This document shows positions 44,360 through 53,640 of a DNA stretch of 64,000 nucleotides, piece after piece. Origin of the DNA: Ruegeria_B marisflavi (GTDB lineage Bacteria > Pseudomonadota > Alphaproteobacteria > Rhodobacterales > Rhodobacteraceae); NCBI RefSeq assembly GCF_025673445.1, contig NZ_JAOVQN010000003.1:62001-126000 (forward strand), written 5' to 3'. The notes below the pieces were generated by a model, which was not told the origin of the DNA, searched no databases, and saw nothing but the letters and a program-made list of their open reading frames with translations. The first letter of the stretch is position 1; every line of letters starts with the position of its first letter. The position numbers were made by a program, and so were the translations under genes.

Positions 44360-45302
44360 CTCGATTTCTCCCTGACCTGCAAAAGGGGTAGCTTGCGGTT
44401 GGACGGCTGTAAATTGTTATCCCCGCCGGCGGCCTGCAACTTTGTGCCTGAACCTTTTCTTCGCCCAGTCCTGACCGATGAATGGGTGATGTTGCCGGTT
44501 CTGGTTCCAGCCGAATTTCGATAAGGGCAACGATCCAGAAAGCAGGTAGCAAGCCCCTATCTCGACCAAATAACTTATCGCTAGGTTCTTGCCCTTCTTG
44601 TCGAAGTTTCGCGACTGCGGAGTTCTTGATTCGAGGGATTTTCGGCTTGATTGTTTGAAGATTTGAGAAGAACAGCCTTGTTTTCCTGTATTGATTACGA
44701 ATGAGGAGGCAAAATGCGGCAAAATAGTGGCAGAGAACCTCAGTGACATGTACCGCGCCATGAAGTTGCCACTGTCATCAAAGCGGAAACAAAGACACCT
44801 GTCTTTGCTGGTGGCCGTGACCTCTATTGAAAGAAAATTCAGGGAAAACTAAGATTTCGACCGAATTTCACTAAAATATTTGGAAACATTGTTCCACCCT
44901 AGGCTGTGCGAGGCCGCCATTCAGGCCGGGTTTCGGACCAGCGCGGTGGCAAATGTGGCATTTTCTGGCCCTTTTTTCCTTTGTGACCCAAGGCGCGTCC
45001 GGTATTCATGGATGCAGCCCATCTGGGGGGCGATGTTTGTTGGTCACGGGGACGACCGCACTAAAATTACGTCTTTCCGACGTGAGAAATTGCGTGATCG
45101 CGCGGCGGCTTGGATGTCGCCGGTGATGTGGGGAGACGTGCGCGCATTGCACAAGTGTCCCTGCCTCAGTTGCTTTCAAGCGGTTTTCTCGGTGGATGGG
45201 ATTAACGATTTGAGTGCAGTCGCTACCAGGCCGTCATCGCCGTAATAATTTGGTTTCCGCAGGGTTGCGGATCGACACGTTTGTGTCGGGAAGGAGATTG
45301 GT
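44360..45302. other. 943-base intergenic region, AT-richer than its surroundings
   Basis: Between the divergent amidohydrolase and RTX/Hint genes. I see no convincing gene. Open frames 44417-44761 (minus, 114 codons) and 44880-45245 (plus, 121 codons) exist but match no family I know and lack gene-like composition. The stretch ~44600-44720 is markedly AT-rich (runs such as TTCTTGATTCGAGGGATTTTCGG). It presumably holds promoters for both flanking genes; 45290-45299 has an AAGGAGATTG ribosome-binding site for the RTX gene. Confidence 0.6.
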
Positions 45303-48300
45303 ATGGCGACGAACTTTGACAATCCGTACTCGGCCAACCTTATTGGCCTTTGGGATTTTCGTCCCGGTGCCGAGACGAACGACACGGGCCTTGATGATGG
45401 AATCGCGCAGGATGGTACGCCGGTAAACGACCCACAGTTCGCCGCAGGCTGGATGTTCACAGGCCAGTCCGACCAGCGAATGGACGTCAACGATGGCGAT
45501 GACGACCAGTTCGACCTCGAAGAAGGCACGATTGTCAGCTCCTTCCGGGTGTTCGGCACTGACCCGAATGGCCCTTCGACCGTTTTCAGCCGTGGTGTTG
45601 AGGACTCGGGAAATGTCGATGACGGCACGGGTACCACGCCGGGTGCTGACAGCGGTTTTTTCGAACTGCGCGTGACAGATGACGGCAAGGTCGAGATACT
45701 GCATCGTTCCAATGGAATCGAAGAAATACTGAGTACAGACCCGGGTTTCTTCGCGATCGGTGATGTCATCAACGTGACCTACTCCTGGTCGGACAACGGG
45801 CTGGACATGAAGGTCGAGAATGAGACCCAGGGCACCGAGACCCTGGTGTCGAGTGACCAGACCGGCATGACGCTGGACGTCACCACAGACACCGAACAGA
45901 GCTTTACTATCGGCGCCCGCGAGGCGACGGCCGGCGAGTTCGACCAGCATTTCGAAGGTGGCATCGACTATGTCGGCGTTCTGGATGCCCCGGTCCTGGG
46001 CCAGCCGAATGGTATTGTCGACGGCACATCCGGGGACGATGTCATCGACCTGGGTTATACCGGTGATCCAGAAGGCGACATGATCGATCACGGTGATGCG
46101 ATCGACCCAACCCATGGCCCTGACGACGATGTCGTTGACGGCGGCGCTGGGGATGACCTGATAAATGCGGGGCTTGGTGACGATACAGTCTATGCCGGTA
46201 GCGGCAACGATACCGTGAACGGCGAAGAAGGTGACGACCTGCTTTATGGCGACAGCACCGCGCCAGGTGGCGGTGCTGGTGGTAGCACCCGCGAGGTATT
46301 TGAATGGTTCCGGGCACCCGATCCTGACGATGGTGGTGCGGTCGACGACGAAGACGACCTTAGCGGTGGTTTTACCCAGAACACCGGCGGTGTGGATGTC
46401 ACCTTCTCGGTGCTGAGCGCCGATAGCGGTGTGACGACCCAGTTTTCCACCCAGGAACAGCACGTCGGTAATATCGACACCAACGGCCCGACCGCCAGCG
46501 ACGACAGCGGGATGGAGTCTGAACTGAACGGTCAGGCCAACACCGGTGCCTATCAGCTGGCGTTCTCGGAAGCCGTGACCAACGTGTCCTTCCGGATCAA
46601 CGATATCGACGGCGACGGTCGCGCGACGGTTCAGGCGTTCGACGTGAACGGCGACCCGATCACGGTGAACATTGCCGGTGGGTTGAACGTCAGCGAAAGC
46701 GACACCGACGGTGTGGCCGGTAATGAAACCGCCACCGGTGACGGCGGCTATGCCGATCCCAACAACGCAAACTACTCGATCCTGATCACCATCCCGGGTC
46801 CGGTTGCGCGCCTGACGATCGAACACAGCCAGGCGGGCCCGAACCCGAGCGAGATCAGCGTTTCGGACGTGTACTTCGATGTTCCGAACGCAGACAGCGG
46901 TGTCGACGGCAATGACAGCATGACCGGCGGCGACGGCGACGACACGCTGATCGGCGAGGGCGGTAATGACACCCTTATCGGCGGCGACGGCAGCGACAGC
47001 GTGGACGGCGGCGACGGCGACGACGTGATCGACACGACAGGCAGCCTGTCCGGTAACCTGCCTGACCGCGGCTTCCCATCTTATAACGGCTTGCCTGCGG
47101 TGCCCGCCGACCCGGTTGTTGACGACGACCGCGACACGGTCGACGGGGGCGCCGGCAATGACATCATCATAACCGGTGATGACACTGACTTGATCACCGG
47201 CGGCGCGGGCAACGACACGATCAACGCTGGCCTAGACGACGACACCATCGACGGTGGTGATGGGGCTGACCTGATCGTCGGCGGTGAAGGAGCGGATTCC
47301 ATTTTAGCGGGCGCTGGCGACGACGTGGTCTATGGCGGCCTCGACCCGAGCTTCCCTGACGCCCTCAACATCCGTGACGATGGCACCGACGGCCCCGCCG
47401 ATCCTGAGACCACCAACGGTCTCGACTTCATCGACGGCGGCGACGGCAATGACACGCTCTTTGGCCAGGATGACAATGACACCATCCTCGGCGGTTCCGG
47501 AGATGACTGGATCGACGGTGGTATCGATCAAGATAGCATCGAAGGCGGTGATGGCGACGACACGTTGCTTGGCCGGCACGGCGAAGACGAGATCCACGGC
47601 GGCACCGGAAACGACGTGATCCTGGGTGGTACCGAGGCCGACGTCCTCTATGGCGATGACGATGCAGATACCATCGGTGCCGGCATTGGCGACACTCTCT
47701 ATGGTGGCGAGGGTGGCAACGACGTTGACGTGGCAATTGCGACGGGCCTGGCCGTGGTCAGCTATGACCAGAATGACCCGGCCGGAGAATCCGGCACCAT
47801 CACCTATTTCAACGAAGACCTGTCGGTTGCCGGAACAGCGGAATTCTCGGAAATCGAAAATGTTCTGGTAATAGGAAATCCCGGTGCGGCAGGAACTCCC
47901 GTTGGTGCGCAATATGGCGCTCTTCCACCGGGGGGCGCTCCGACACCTCCCAGCGGCATCGACGGCGTAGTCGAGGGCACGTCCGGCAACGACACCATCG
48001 ACCTTGGGTATACCGGAGACCCGGACGGTGACATGATCGACAACGACGATGCTGTGCCGCCGCTTGTCGATGAACAGGATGTGGTGATTGCAGGCGCCGG
48101 TGACGATCTTGTCTACAGCGGTCTCGATACTGATGTCGTGTTCGCCGGGGCCGGTGACGACACCGTCTACGGCGAAGAGGGCGGTGACGCCATCGACGGC
48201 GGGGCTGGCAACGACTCGCTCGACGGTGGCGCTGGCCGAGATATCGTGGTTGGCGGCGACGGTGACGACACTCTTTCGGGCAGCAATGACAATCCCGACG

Positions 48301-49142
48301 ATGGTGGTGATATTCTGGCTGGCCAGTTCGGCGACGACCGATTTGTCAATATCGGGATCGGTGAAGTCATCATCGGCGGCGAGGATGCCGACGATCTGGA
48401 CGAGGACGTTCTGGACCTGACAAATGCCGGGGTTCCGGGGGGATCGGTCACGGTCGAGTATGACCCGACCGACAGCGAAGCCGGAACTGTGCGTTTCTTT
48501 GATGGCGTCGGAACAGAAGTCGGCACCTCGACCTTTAGCGAGATCGAGACCGTCATCCTACCTTGCTTTACACCGGGCACTATGATTGCAACACCCAAGG
48601 GCGAGCGCCTTGTCGAGGATCTAAACGTTGGCGACCGGGTGATCACCCGCGACAACGGCATCCGGGAAATCCGTTGGGTCGGTTCCCGTACACTCACCAA
48701 GGCGGAACTGGCGCTTGCGGATCACCTGAATCCGGTCCTGATCCGGCAGGGCGCTCTGGGTGGCGGGTTGCCGGAGCGTGACATGATCGTCAGCCCCAAT
48801 CACCGGATATTGGTGGCCAATGACAAGACCGTGCTCTACTTTGAAGAGCGCGAGGTTTTGGTCGCGGCAAAGCATCTGATCGGTCTGGATGGCGTCGACA
48901 TCGTGGAAATGTCGGAAGTGACCTATATCCACTTCATGTTCGAACAGCACGAAGTGGTGTTGTCGGATGGCGCATGGACCGAAAGCTTCCAGCCGGGCAA
49001 CCAGTCGTTGGCCGGGCTTGGCAGGTCGCAGCGCAACGAACTGTTCGAGCTATTCCCCGAACTGAAGACCGCTGAGGGAATCGAAGCCTATACAGCGGCC
49101 CGCCGGTCGCTGAAGAAACACGAAGCCCGCCTGCTGATCTGA
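45303..49142 (+). CDS. Secreted LamG-like/RTX calcium-binding repeat protein with C-terminal Hint domain
   Basis: 1279 residues, very acidic, no Sec signal, as for type I secretion. Residues 1-230: concanavalin/LamG-like domain (LIGLWDFRPG ... VEILHRSNG ... FTIGAREAT ... GGIDYVGVLDAP). Residues ~236-325 and ~530-1070: many GGxGxDxUx nonapeptides (GGAGDDLIN, GGDGDDTLIG, GGAGNDSLDG), separated by a beta-rich insert at ~330-525. A module (GTSGDDVIDLGYTGDPEGDMID) recurs at ~240 and ~887. Residues 1086-1279: Hint_2 domain starting LPCFTPGTMIATPKGERLVEDLNVGDRV (Cys1088), with SPNHRILV and TYIHFMFEQHEVV blocks. Cell-surface or biofilm role likely; precise function unknown. No adjacent T1SS genes. 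Confidence 0.88.
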   Translation: MATNFDNPYSANLIGLWDFRPGAETNDTGLDDGIAQDGTPVNDPQFAAGWMFTGQSDQRMDVNDGDDDQFDLEEGTIVSSFRVFGTDPNGPSTVFSRGVEDSGNVDDGTGTTPGADSGFFELRVTDDGKVEILHRSNGIEEILSTDPGFFAIGDVINVTYSWSDNGLDMKVENETQGTETLVSSDQTGMTLDVTTDTEQSFTIGAREATAGEFDQHFEGGIDYVGVLDAPVLGQPNGIVDGTSGDDVIDLGYTGDPEGDMIDHGDAIDPTHGPDDDVVDGGAGDDLINAGLGDDTVYAGSGNDTVNGEEGDDLLYGDSTAPGGGAGGSTREVFEWFRAPDPDDGGAVDDEDDLSGGFTQNTGGVDVTFSVLSADSGVTTQFSTQEQHVGNIDTNGPTASDDSGMESELNGQANTGAYQLAFSEAVTNVSFRINDIDGDGRATVQAFDVNGDPITVNIAGGLNVSESDTDGVAGNETATGDGGYADPNNANYSILITIPGPVARLTIEHSQAGPNPSEISVSDVYFDVPNADSGVDGNDSMTGGDGDDTLIGEGGNDTLIGGDGSDSVDGGDGDDVIDTTGSLSGNLPDRGFPSYNGLPAVPADPVVDDDRDTVDGGAGNDIIITGDDTDLITGGAGNDTINAGLDDDTIDGGDGADLIVGGEGADSILAGAGDDVVYGGLDPSFPDALNIRDDGTDGPADPETTNGLDFIDGGDGNDTLFGQDDNDTILGGSGDDWIDGGIDQDSIEGGDGDDTLLGRHGEDEIHGGTGNDVILGGTEADVLYGDDDADTIGAGIGDTLYGGEGGNDVDVAIATGLAVVSYDQNDPAGESGTITYFNEDLSVAGTAEFSEIENVLVIGNPGAAGTPVGAQYGALPPGGAPTPPSGIDGVVEGTSGNDTIDLGYTGDPDGDMIDNDDAVPPLVDEQDVVIAGAGDDLVYSGLDTDVVFAGAGDDTVYGEEGGDAIDGGAGNDSLDGGAGRDIVVGGDGDDTLSGSNDNPDDGGDILAGQFGDDRFVNIGIGEVIIGGEDADDLDEDVLDLTNAGVPGGSVTVEYDPTDSEAGTVRFFDGVGTEVGTSTFSEIETVILPCFTPGTMIATPKGERLVEDLNVGDRVITRDNGIREIRWVGSRTLTKAELALADHLNPVLIRQGALGGGLPERDMIVSPNHRILVANDKTVLYFEEREVLVAAKHLIGLDGVDIVEMSEVTYIHFMFEQHEVVLSDGAWTESFQPGNQSLAGLGRSQRNELFELFPELKTAEGIEAYTAARRSLKKHEARLLI

Positions 49143-49153
49143 CAGCGGGCTTC
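49122..49153 (+). terminator. Hairpin spanning the RTX/Hint gene stop codon
   Basis: GAAGCCCGC (49122-49130) pairs with GCGGGCTTC (49145-49153) around a 14-base loop containing the stop codon. There is no T run, so it may be an RNA-stabilising or Rho-linked element rather than an intrinsic terminator. Confidence 0.45.
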
Positions 49154-49232
49154 GGCCTTCCCCGAATATGCAGCATGAACCGCGTGATCTCGGGGCGCGC
49201 GGGCAGGGCGGGGCGCGGTTATCGCGCTCCGC

Positions 49233-49829
49233 CTATTGCCGTTTTGCGCGCCAGTCCGCCCAGGCCTCTGGCGTGTCCAGATCGGTTCGGGCATTCTGGT
49301 AGGGCAGGGGTACCAGCACCTGCCTGTCCTTATGGGCCTGCGCCACCGATTGCGCACCGCCATCACCTGTCAGGGCTAAGAGCTCCGTGAAAAGCGCCTT
49401 ATGAAACACCACCGGGTGGCCCGGGCGGCCGTCCTCGGTCGTGCCGCGCCAGACCAGATTTTTCGTCGAAAAATCAATGGCGCCTAGAACAAGCGATAGG
49501 TCCTGCGCTGTCAGATCGGGCAGATCGGCGAGCAGTACCATCGCCGCCGGGGCCTGTGGCGGCAGGGCGGCAACCGCCCGGCGCAGACTGGCGTTCATGC
49601 CCTCGGCCGCGTCGGGAACTTCGACGATCTCGATGTCCAGCCCGGCCAACGCCCCGTGACGCGGGTGGGGCGCAGGCGGCAGGGCGGCAATGACCGGACC
49701 CGCTGTCATCGCGATCCTGGCAGATCGCCGCAGCAACGGTTCACCGTCGATCTCCTGCATCAGCTTGTCGGCGCCGCCCATGCGGCGCGATTGGCCCGCG
49801 GCCAGAAGAAGGATGGGTATCTTGTTCAT
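49233..49829 (-). CDS. MobA-like nucleotidyltransferase (molybdenum-cofactor cytidylyl/guanylyltransferase type)
   Basis: 198 residues. N-terminal nucleotide-binding signature ILLLAAGQSRRMGGADKLMQEIDGEPLLRR and the metal/nucleotide motif MVLLADLPDLTAQDL are typical of MobA/MocA NTP-transferases; GRPGHPVVFHKALFTELLALTGDGGAQSV is the MocA-like C-terminal block. Likely attaches CMP or GMP to molybdopterin for molybdoenzymes, but the molybdoenzyme is not in this window. ATG 49829 chosen; upstream codons are not conserved. It lies 31 bases downstream of the DMGDH-like gene on the same strand. Confidence 0.83.
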   Translation of the reverse strand: MNKIPILLLAAGQSRRMGGADKLMQEIDGEPLLRRSARIAMTAGPVIAALPPAPHPRHGALAGLDIEIVEVPDAAEGMNASLRRAVAALPPQAPAAMVLLADLPDLTAQDLSLVLGAIDFSTKNLVWRGTTEDGRPGHPVVFHKALFTELLALTGDGGAQSVAQAHKDRQVLVPLPYQNARTDLDTPEAWADWRAKRQ

Positions 49830-49860
49830 GCCGCCACTGTGGCCACTGGCGCAGGGTTTG

Positions 49861-52269
49861 TCACCCGCGCATACGCGCCCCATCCGCGTCAAAGAGCGGC
49901 TCGGTGATCACCCGCGCCTTGCGCATCTGGCCCAGGATCTCGATCTCCACCTCCAGCCCCTCGGCGATGCGGTCGCTGGGCAGGAAGCCTTGGGCGATGG
50001 ACTTGCCCGCATGATGCGAATAACCGCCCGAAGTGCAGAACCCAACCACCGCGCCGTTCAGCCAGATCGGCTCATAGGCGTTGACATCTGCGTCGTCCAC
50101 CTCGACCTCAAAGGCGCAGAGACGGCGGGCGGGGCCCGCCGCCCGCTCTGCCTCGGCCGCTGCACGGCCGATGAAATCGGTGTTCTTCTTGAACGAGATG
50201 AACCGGTCCAGCCCGGTTTCCGCCGGTGTATAGTCGGGCGAGAACTCGCGCATCCACGAGCCAAAGAACTTGTCCAGCCGCAGGCTCATCATCGCGCGCA
50301 TGCCGAAGGGGACCATGCCATGCGCTTGCCCGGCTTGCCACAGGGTCCACCAAAGCTGCCGCTGTGCCATCGGATCGCAATAGATCTCGTATCCCAGATC
50401 ACCGGTATAGCTGACCCGCTGCACGATACAGTCGGTCATGCCCACCACCATCCGCCGCACATCCATGAAGCGCAGGCTGTCCACGTCGTCGCGGGTGCAG
50501 GCGGCGAGAACCGCGCGTGCCTTTGGGCCTGCGATCTGAAACCCGTTGCGTTTGTCGCTTATATTCTCGATGTTTACGCCATCTTCCTCATGCTGCTGAA
50601 ACCAGCGCATGTGATAATCCTGCGACCCGTAGGATGCGGTCAGCTGGAACTCAGTTTCGCTCAGGCAGGATACGGTGAAATCGCCGATCAGCTTGCCCTT
50701 GGCGCTCAGCATCGGGGTCAGCGACAGCCGTCCGGGCGCTGGGATACGGCCCGCCATGATCCGGTCAAGCCAGGCCCGCGCCCGTGGCCCGGTCACCAGG
50801 TATTTGCCAAAATTGTGCAATTCGTTGATGCCGACGCCTTCTCGCACGCCACGCACCTCGCGGCCGGTGGCCGCAAACGCATCCGAGCGGCGGAAGGAGG
50901 GGGTTTCATAAGTGGGTTCGCCGTCTTGAGCGAAATAGTTCACAACCTCCAACCCGTATTGCTGGCCCCAGACCGCGCCCATGTCGGAAAAGATATCATA
51001 CATCGGCGTGGTGCGGTTTGGGCGCGCGGCGGGCAGTTCCTCGTTCGGGTAAGAGACGCTGAACCGTTTCTGATAATTCTCGATCACCTTGGGCCGGGTA
51101 TAGCCGGGGCTGATCCAGCTACCGAACCGTGCCACGTCCAGCGCCATGACATCGCGCTCGGGCTCGCCCTCGATCATCCATTGCGCCAGCGTCAGGCCAA
51201 CACCGCCGCCCTGGCTGAACCCTGCCATGACACCGCAAGCTGACCAATAGTTGCGCATTCCCGGCACTGGCCCCACCAGCGGGTTGCCATCGGGGGCAAA
51301 GGTAAAGGGGCCGTGAATGACCGACTTGACCCCGGCACGGGCCAGGACGGGGAAGCGTTTGTAAGCGAATTCAATGCTTTCCTCGATTTTGTCAAAGTCG
51401 TCGGGCAGCAGTTCGTGCCCGAAAGTCCAGGGTGTGCCATCCACTGCCCAGGGTTTGCAGGGCTGTTCGTAAAAGCCGATGCACAGCCCGCGCCCCTCTT
51501 GCCGCAGATAACTTTCACCAGCGGGGTCCATCACATGCGGGTGTTCGCTGCCGCGTTCATGGATCTCGGGGATGTCGTCGGTGACGATGTACTGGTGCTC
51601 CATTGGGTGCAGCGGGAAATAGACTCCCGCCATTGCGCCCACTTCACGCGCCCAGAGGCCACCGGCATTTACGATATGTTCGGCGTGGATGGTGCCCTTG
51701 TCGGTCACCACGTCCCAGGTGCCGTCCGCGCGCTGGTTGGTTTCGCGTACCATGCAGTGCGTTTCGATGGTGGCGCCGCCCATGCGAGCGGCCTTGGCAT
51801 AGGCATGCGTAGTGCCGGACGGGTCCAGATGCCCGTCAAGCGGGTCATAAAGCGCGCCGATGATGCCGTCCAGATTGGTGATGGGCGCGATCTTGGCGAT
51901 CTCTTCGGGGCTGACGATTTCGGTCTCCAGCCCCATGAACCGGTGTTTGGCCCGTTCGGCCAGCAGCATGTCGAACCGGTCGCGATTGTCGGCGAGCGTG
52001 ATACCGCCCACATGGTGCAGCCCGCAGGACATGCCGGTGATCTCTTCCAGCTCTTTGTACAGCCGGATGGTATAGCCCTGAAGGGCGGCCATGTTGGTAT
52101 CACCGTTCAGCGTGTGAAACCCGCCTGCCGCATGCCAGGTCGAGCCCGAGGTCAGCTCCGAGCGCTCCAGCAGCATCACATCCGACCAGCCGAGTTTGGT
52201 CAGGTGATACAGGACGGAACAGCCGACAACGCCGCCGCCGATGACGGCCACTCGGGTGGTGGTTTTCAT
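49861..52269 (-). CDS. Dimethylglycine/sarcosine dehydrogenase-like flavoprotein with GCV_T domain
   Basis: 802 residues. N-terminal DAO-type FAD domain: VAVIGGGVVGCSVLYHLTKLG, and SGSTWHAAGGFH, in which His46 is the expected site of covalent FAD attachment. FAO_M-type linker at ~370-425, then a tetrahydrofolate-binding aminomethyltransferase (GCV_T) domain from ~430 and its C-terminal barrel to the end. Such enzymes oxidise N-methyl groups of dimethylglycine or sarcosine and pass formaldehyde to THF, in glycine betaine and choline breakdown. Which of the N-methyl substrates is used cannot be told. ATG 52269 (MKTTTRVAVI). Confidence 0.9.
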   Translation of the reverse strand: MKTTTRVAVIGGGVVGCSVLYHLTKLGWSDVMLLERSELTSGSTWHAAGGFHTLNGDTNMAALQGYTIRLYKELEEITGMSCGLHHVGGITLADNRDRFDMLLAERAKHRFMGLETEIVSPEEIAKIAPITNLDGIIGALYDPLDGHLDPSGTTHAYAKAARMGGATIETHCMVRETNQRADGTWDVVTDKGTIHAEHIVNAGGLWAREVGAMAGVYFPLHPMEHQYIVTDDIPEIHERGSEHPHVMDPAGESYLRQEGRGLCIGFYEQPCKPWAVDGTPWTFGHELLPDDFDKIEESIEFAYKRFPVLARAGVKSVIHGPFTFAPDGNPLVGPVPGMRNYWSACGVMAGFSQGGGVGLTLAQWMIEGEPERDVMALDVARFGSWISPGYTRPKVIENYQKRFSVSYPNEELPAARPNRTTPMYDIFSDMGAVWGQQYGLEVVNYFAQDGEPTYETPSFRRSDAFAATGREVRGVREGVGINELHNFGKYLVTGPRARAWLDRIMAGRIPAPGRLSLTPMLSAKGKLIGDFTVSCLSETEFQLTASYGSQDYHMRWFQQHEEDGVNIENISDKRNGFQIAGPKARAVLAACTRDDVDSLRFMDVRRMVVGMTDCIVQRVSYTGDLGYEIYCDPMAQRQLWWTLWQAGQAHGMVPFGMRAMMSLRLDKFFGSWMREFSPDYTPAETGLDRFISFKKNTDFIGRAAAEAERAAGPARRLCAFEVEVDDADVNAYEPIWLNGAVVGFCTSGGYSHHAGKSIAQGFLPSDRIAEGLEVEIEILGQMRKARVITEPLFDADGARMRG

Positions 52270-52353
52270 TTCACTCTCCGTTAGTCTGGGCACAGGTCTG
52301 TCTCATCAGTCACGGCAGATCCCGGGTGCATTCTTGTCGCTCAGCGACGGGAT

Positions 52354-53640
52354 ATGTCGCAAATGAAATGTGCATGGCTTCGAGAGGGCGATTTGCGAAA
52401 TAAGGTCCTGAATATCCTGCGGCGCATGCTGCGGCTGCTTTATGTGCGGATCATCCTGATCGCCGCGCTCAGCCTGATGTCGGTGCCGCTGGCGGCGCTC
52501 TTGGGTGATCTGATCCCGCCGGGGCTGGCCGACCGCATTGGTGCGGCGGCGGTGGATCCGATCCTGGCGACGCTGGCGACGAGCATGCTGGCGGTGACCA
52601 CCTTTTCGCTGACGGTGATGACCGGAGCCCATCGGGCCGCCTGGGCGCAATGGGGGCCGCGCACACATGTGATCCTCAAGGACGACACGGCCACCCATTC
52701 GATTCTGGCGGTGTTTGTCGGCGCTTATCTCTTTGCCATGTCGGGTATGGTGCTGCGGCGCACGCCCATTTTCGGCGAACAGGAGAGCGTGGCGCTCTTT
52801 GCCATGACGCTGCTGGTGATTGCCCTGATCGTGGTCTCGATCATCCGCTGGATCGCGCATCTGGAGGATCTGGGCAGTTTTGGTGAGACCCTGGCACAGG
52901 TCGAGCGCCGCGTGGCGGTGTCGCTGCGGACACTGGCACAGACGCCCTGTTACGGGGCCAATGCGTTGACCGAGGGGGCGGACCTGCCCGCAGGCGGACA
53001 GCCGGTCCGCGCGCCTCGGGCCGGATATGTCCAGCAGATCTTTACCGGGATGTTGCAGGAACTGGCTCAACAGGCCGAGACCCAGGTCTATGTCGCCGTG
53101 TCGGTCGGCGATTACGTGCAGGAGGGGCAGGACCTGGCCCGGTTCAATACCGGTAATCTGGACGAAGAGGTCGCCAAAGCCGCCCTCCGAGCCTTTGCCG
53201 TCGAGGGCGCGCGCACCTTTGTTCAGGACCCGCTGTTTGGCTTGTCGGTATTGGGCGACATGGCTTGCCGGGCGCTGTCACCGGGAATCAACGATCCGTC
53301 GACCGCAATAACCGTGATTGACCGTTTGTCCTCGCTGTTGCTGCTTGCGGGCGCGGAGCCTGAAGGTGACGGCCCGACTTACGACCGTGTCTGGCTGCGT
53401 CCGCTGCCGCCCGAGGCGCTGTTTGCCGAGACCTTTGACCGGATCGCGCGGGATGGGGCAGGCAACATCGAGGTGCAACTGGCGGTGCAGCGGGCGCTGG
53501 CGGCAATACTCACGCGCGGCGATGGCGAGCTGGCGCAGGCCGCCCGCCGCTCTGCCGCGCGCAGCCTGGCCCGGGGCATCGCAGGGTTGAGCGCGGCCGA
53601 GGATCGCGACCGGCTGGAACGGGTCAGTCGCGGCTCTTGA
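52354..53640 (+). CDS. DUF2254-family inner-membrane protein
   Basis: 428 residues. Four membrane segments in the first ~165 residues (IILIAALSLMSVPLAALLG; ILATLATSMLAVTTFSLTVM; ILAVFVGAYLFAMSGMVL; LFAMTLLVIALIVVSII), then a soluble C-terminal part with GYVQQIFTGML and the highly conserved DMACRALSPGINDPSTAITVIDRLSSLL, diagnostic of DUF2254. Function unknown. ATG 52354; ATG 52363 is nearly as good. Its last 17 bases overlap the end of the convergent MFS gene. Confidence 0.85.
   Translation: MSQMKCAWLREGDLRNKVLNILRRMLRLLYVRIILIAALSLMSVPLAALLGDLIPPGLADRIGAAAVDPILATLATSMLAVTTFSLTVMTGAHRAAWAQWGPRTHVILKDDTATHSILAVFVGAYLFAMSGMVLRRTPIFGEQESVALFAMTLLVIALIVVSIIRWIAHLEDLGSFGETLAQVERRVAVSLRTLAQTPCYGANALTEGADLPAGGQPVRAPRAGYVQQIFTGMLQELAQQAETQVYVAVSVGDYVQEGQDLARFNTGNLDEEVAKAALRAFAVEGARTFVQDPLFGLSVLGDMACRALSPGINDPSTAITVIDRLSSLLLLAGAEPEGDGPTYDRVWLRPLPPEALFAETFDRIARDGAGNIEVQLAVQRALAAILTRGDGELAQAARRSAARSLARGIAGLSAAEDRDRLERVSRGS

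Noticed and set aside
44417..44761. 114-codon minus-strand frame upstream of the RTX gene
   Set aside because: No recognised domain, no strong ribosome-binding site, basic AT-rich composition unlike the local genes; left as intergenic, though translation cannot be excluded.
44880..45245. 121-codon plus-strand frame just before the RTX gene
   Set aside because: No recognisable family or ribosome-binding site, odd Trp/Cys/Arg content; probably chance frame in the upstream region.
45234..46826. 530-codon minus-strand frame within the RTX gene
   Set aside because: Antisense of GGxGxD repeat codons, which rarely give stops in this frame; no domain seen.
46900..48300. Repetitive GGCGGCGACGGC-type DNA as a satellite or CRISPR-like array
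   Set aside because: The periodicity follows the codons of RTX nonapeptides in a continuous reading frame; no constant repeats with unique spacers.
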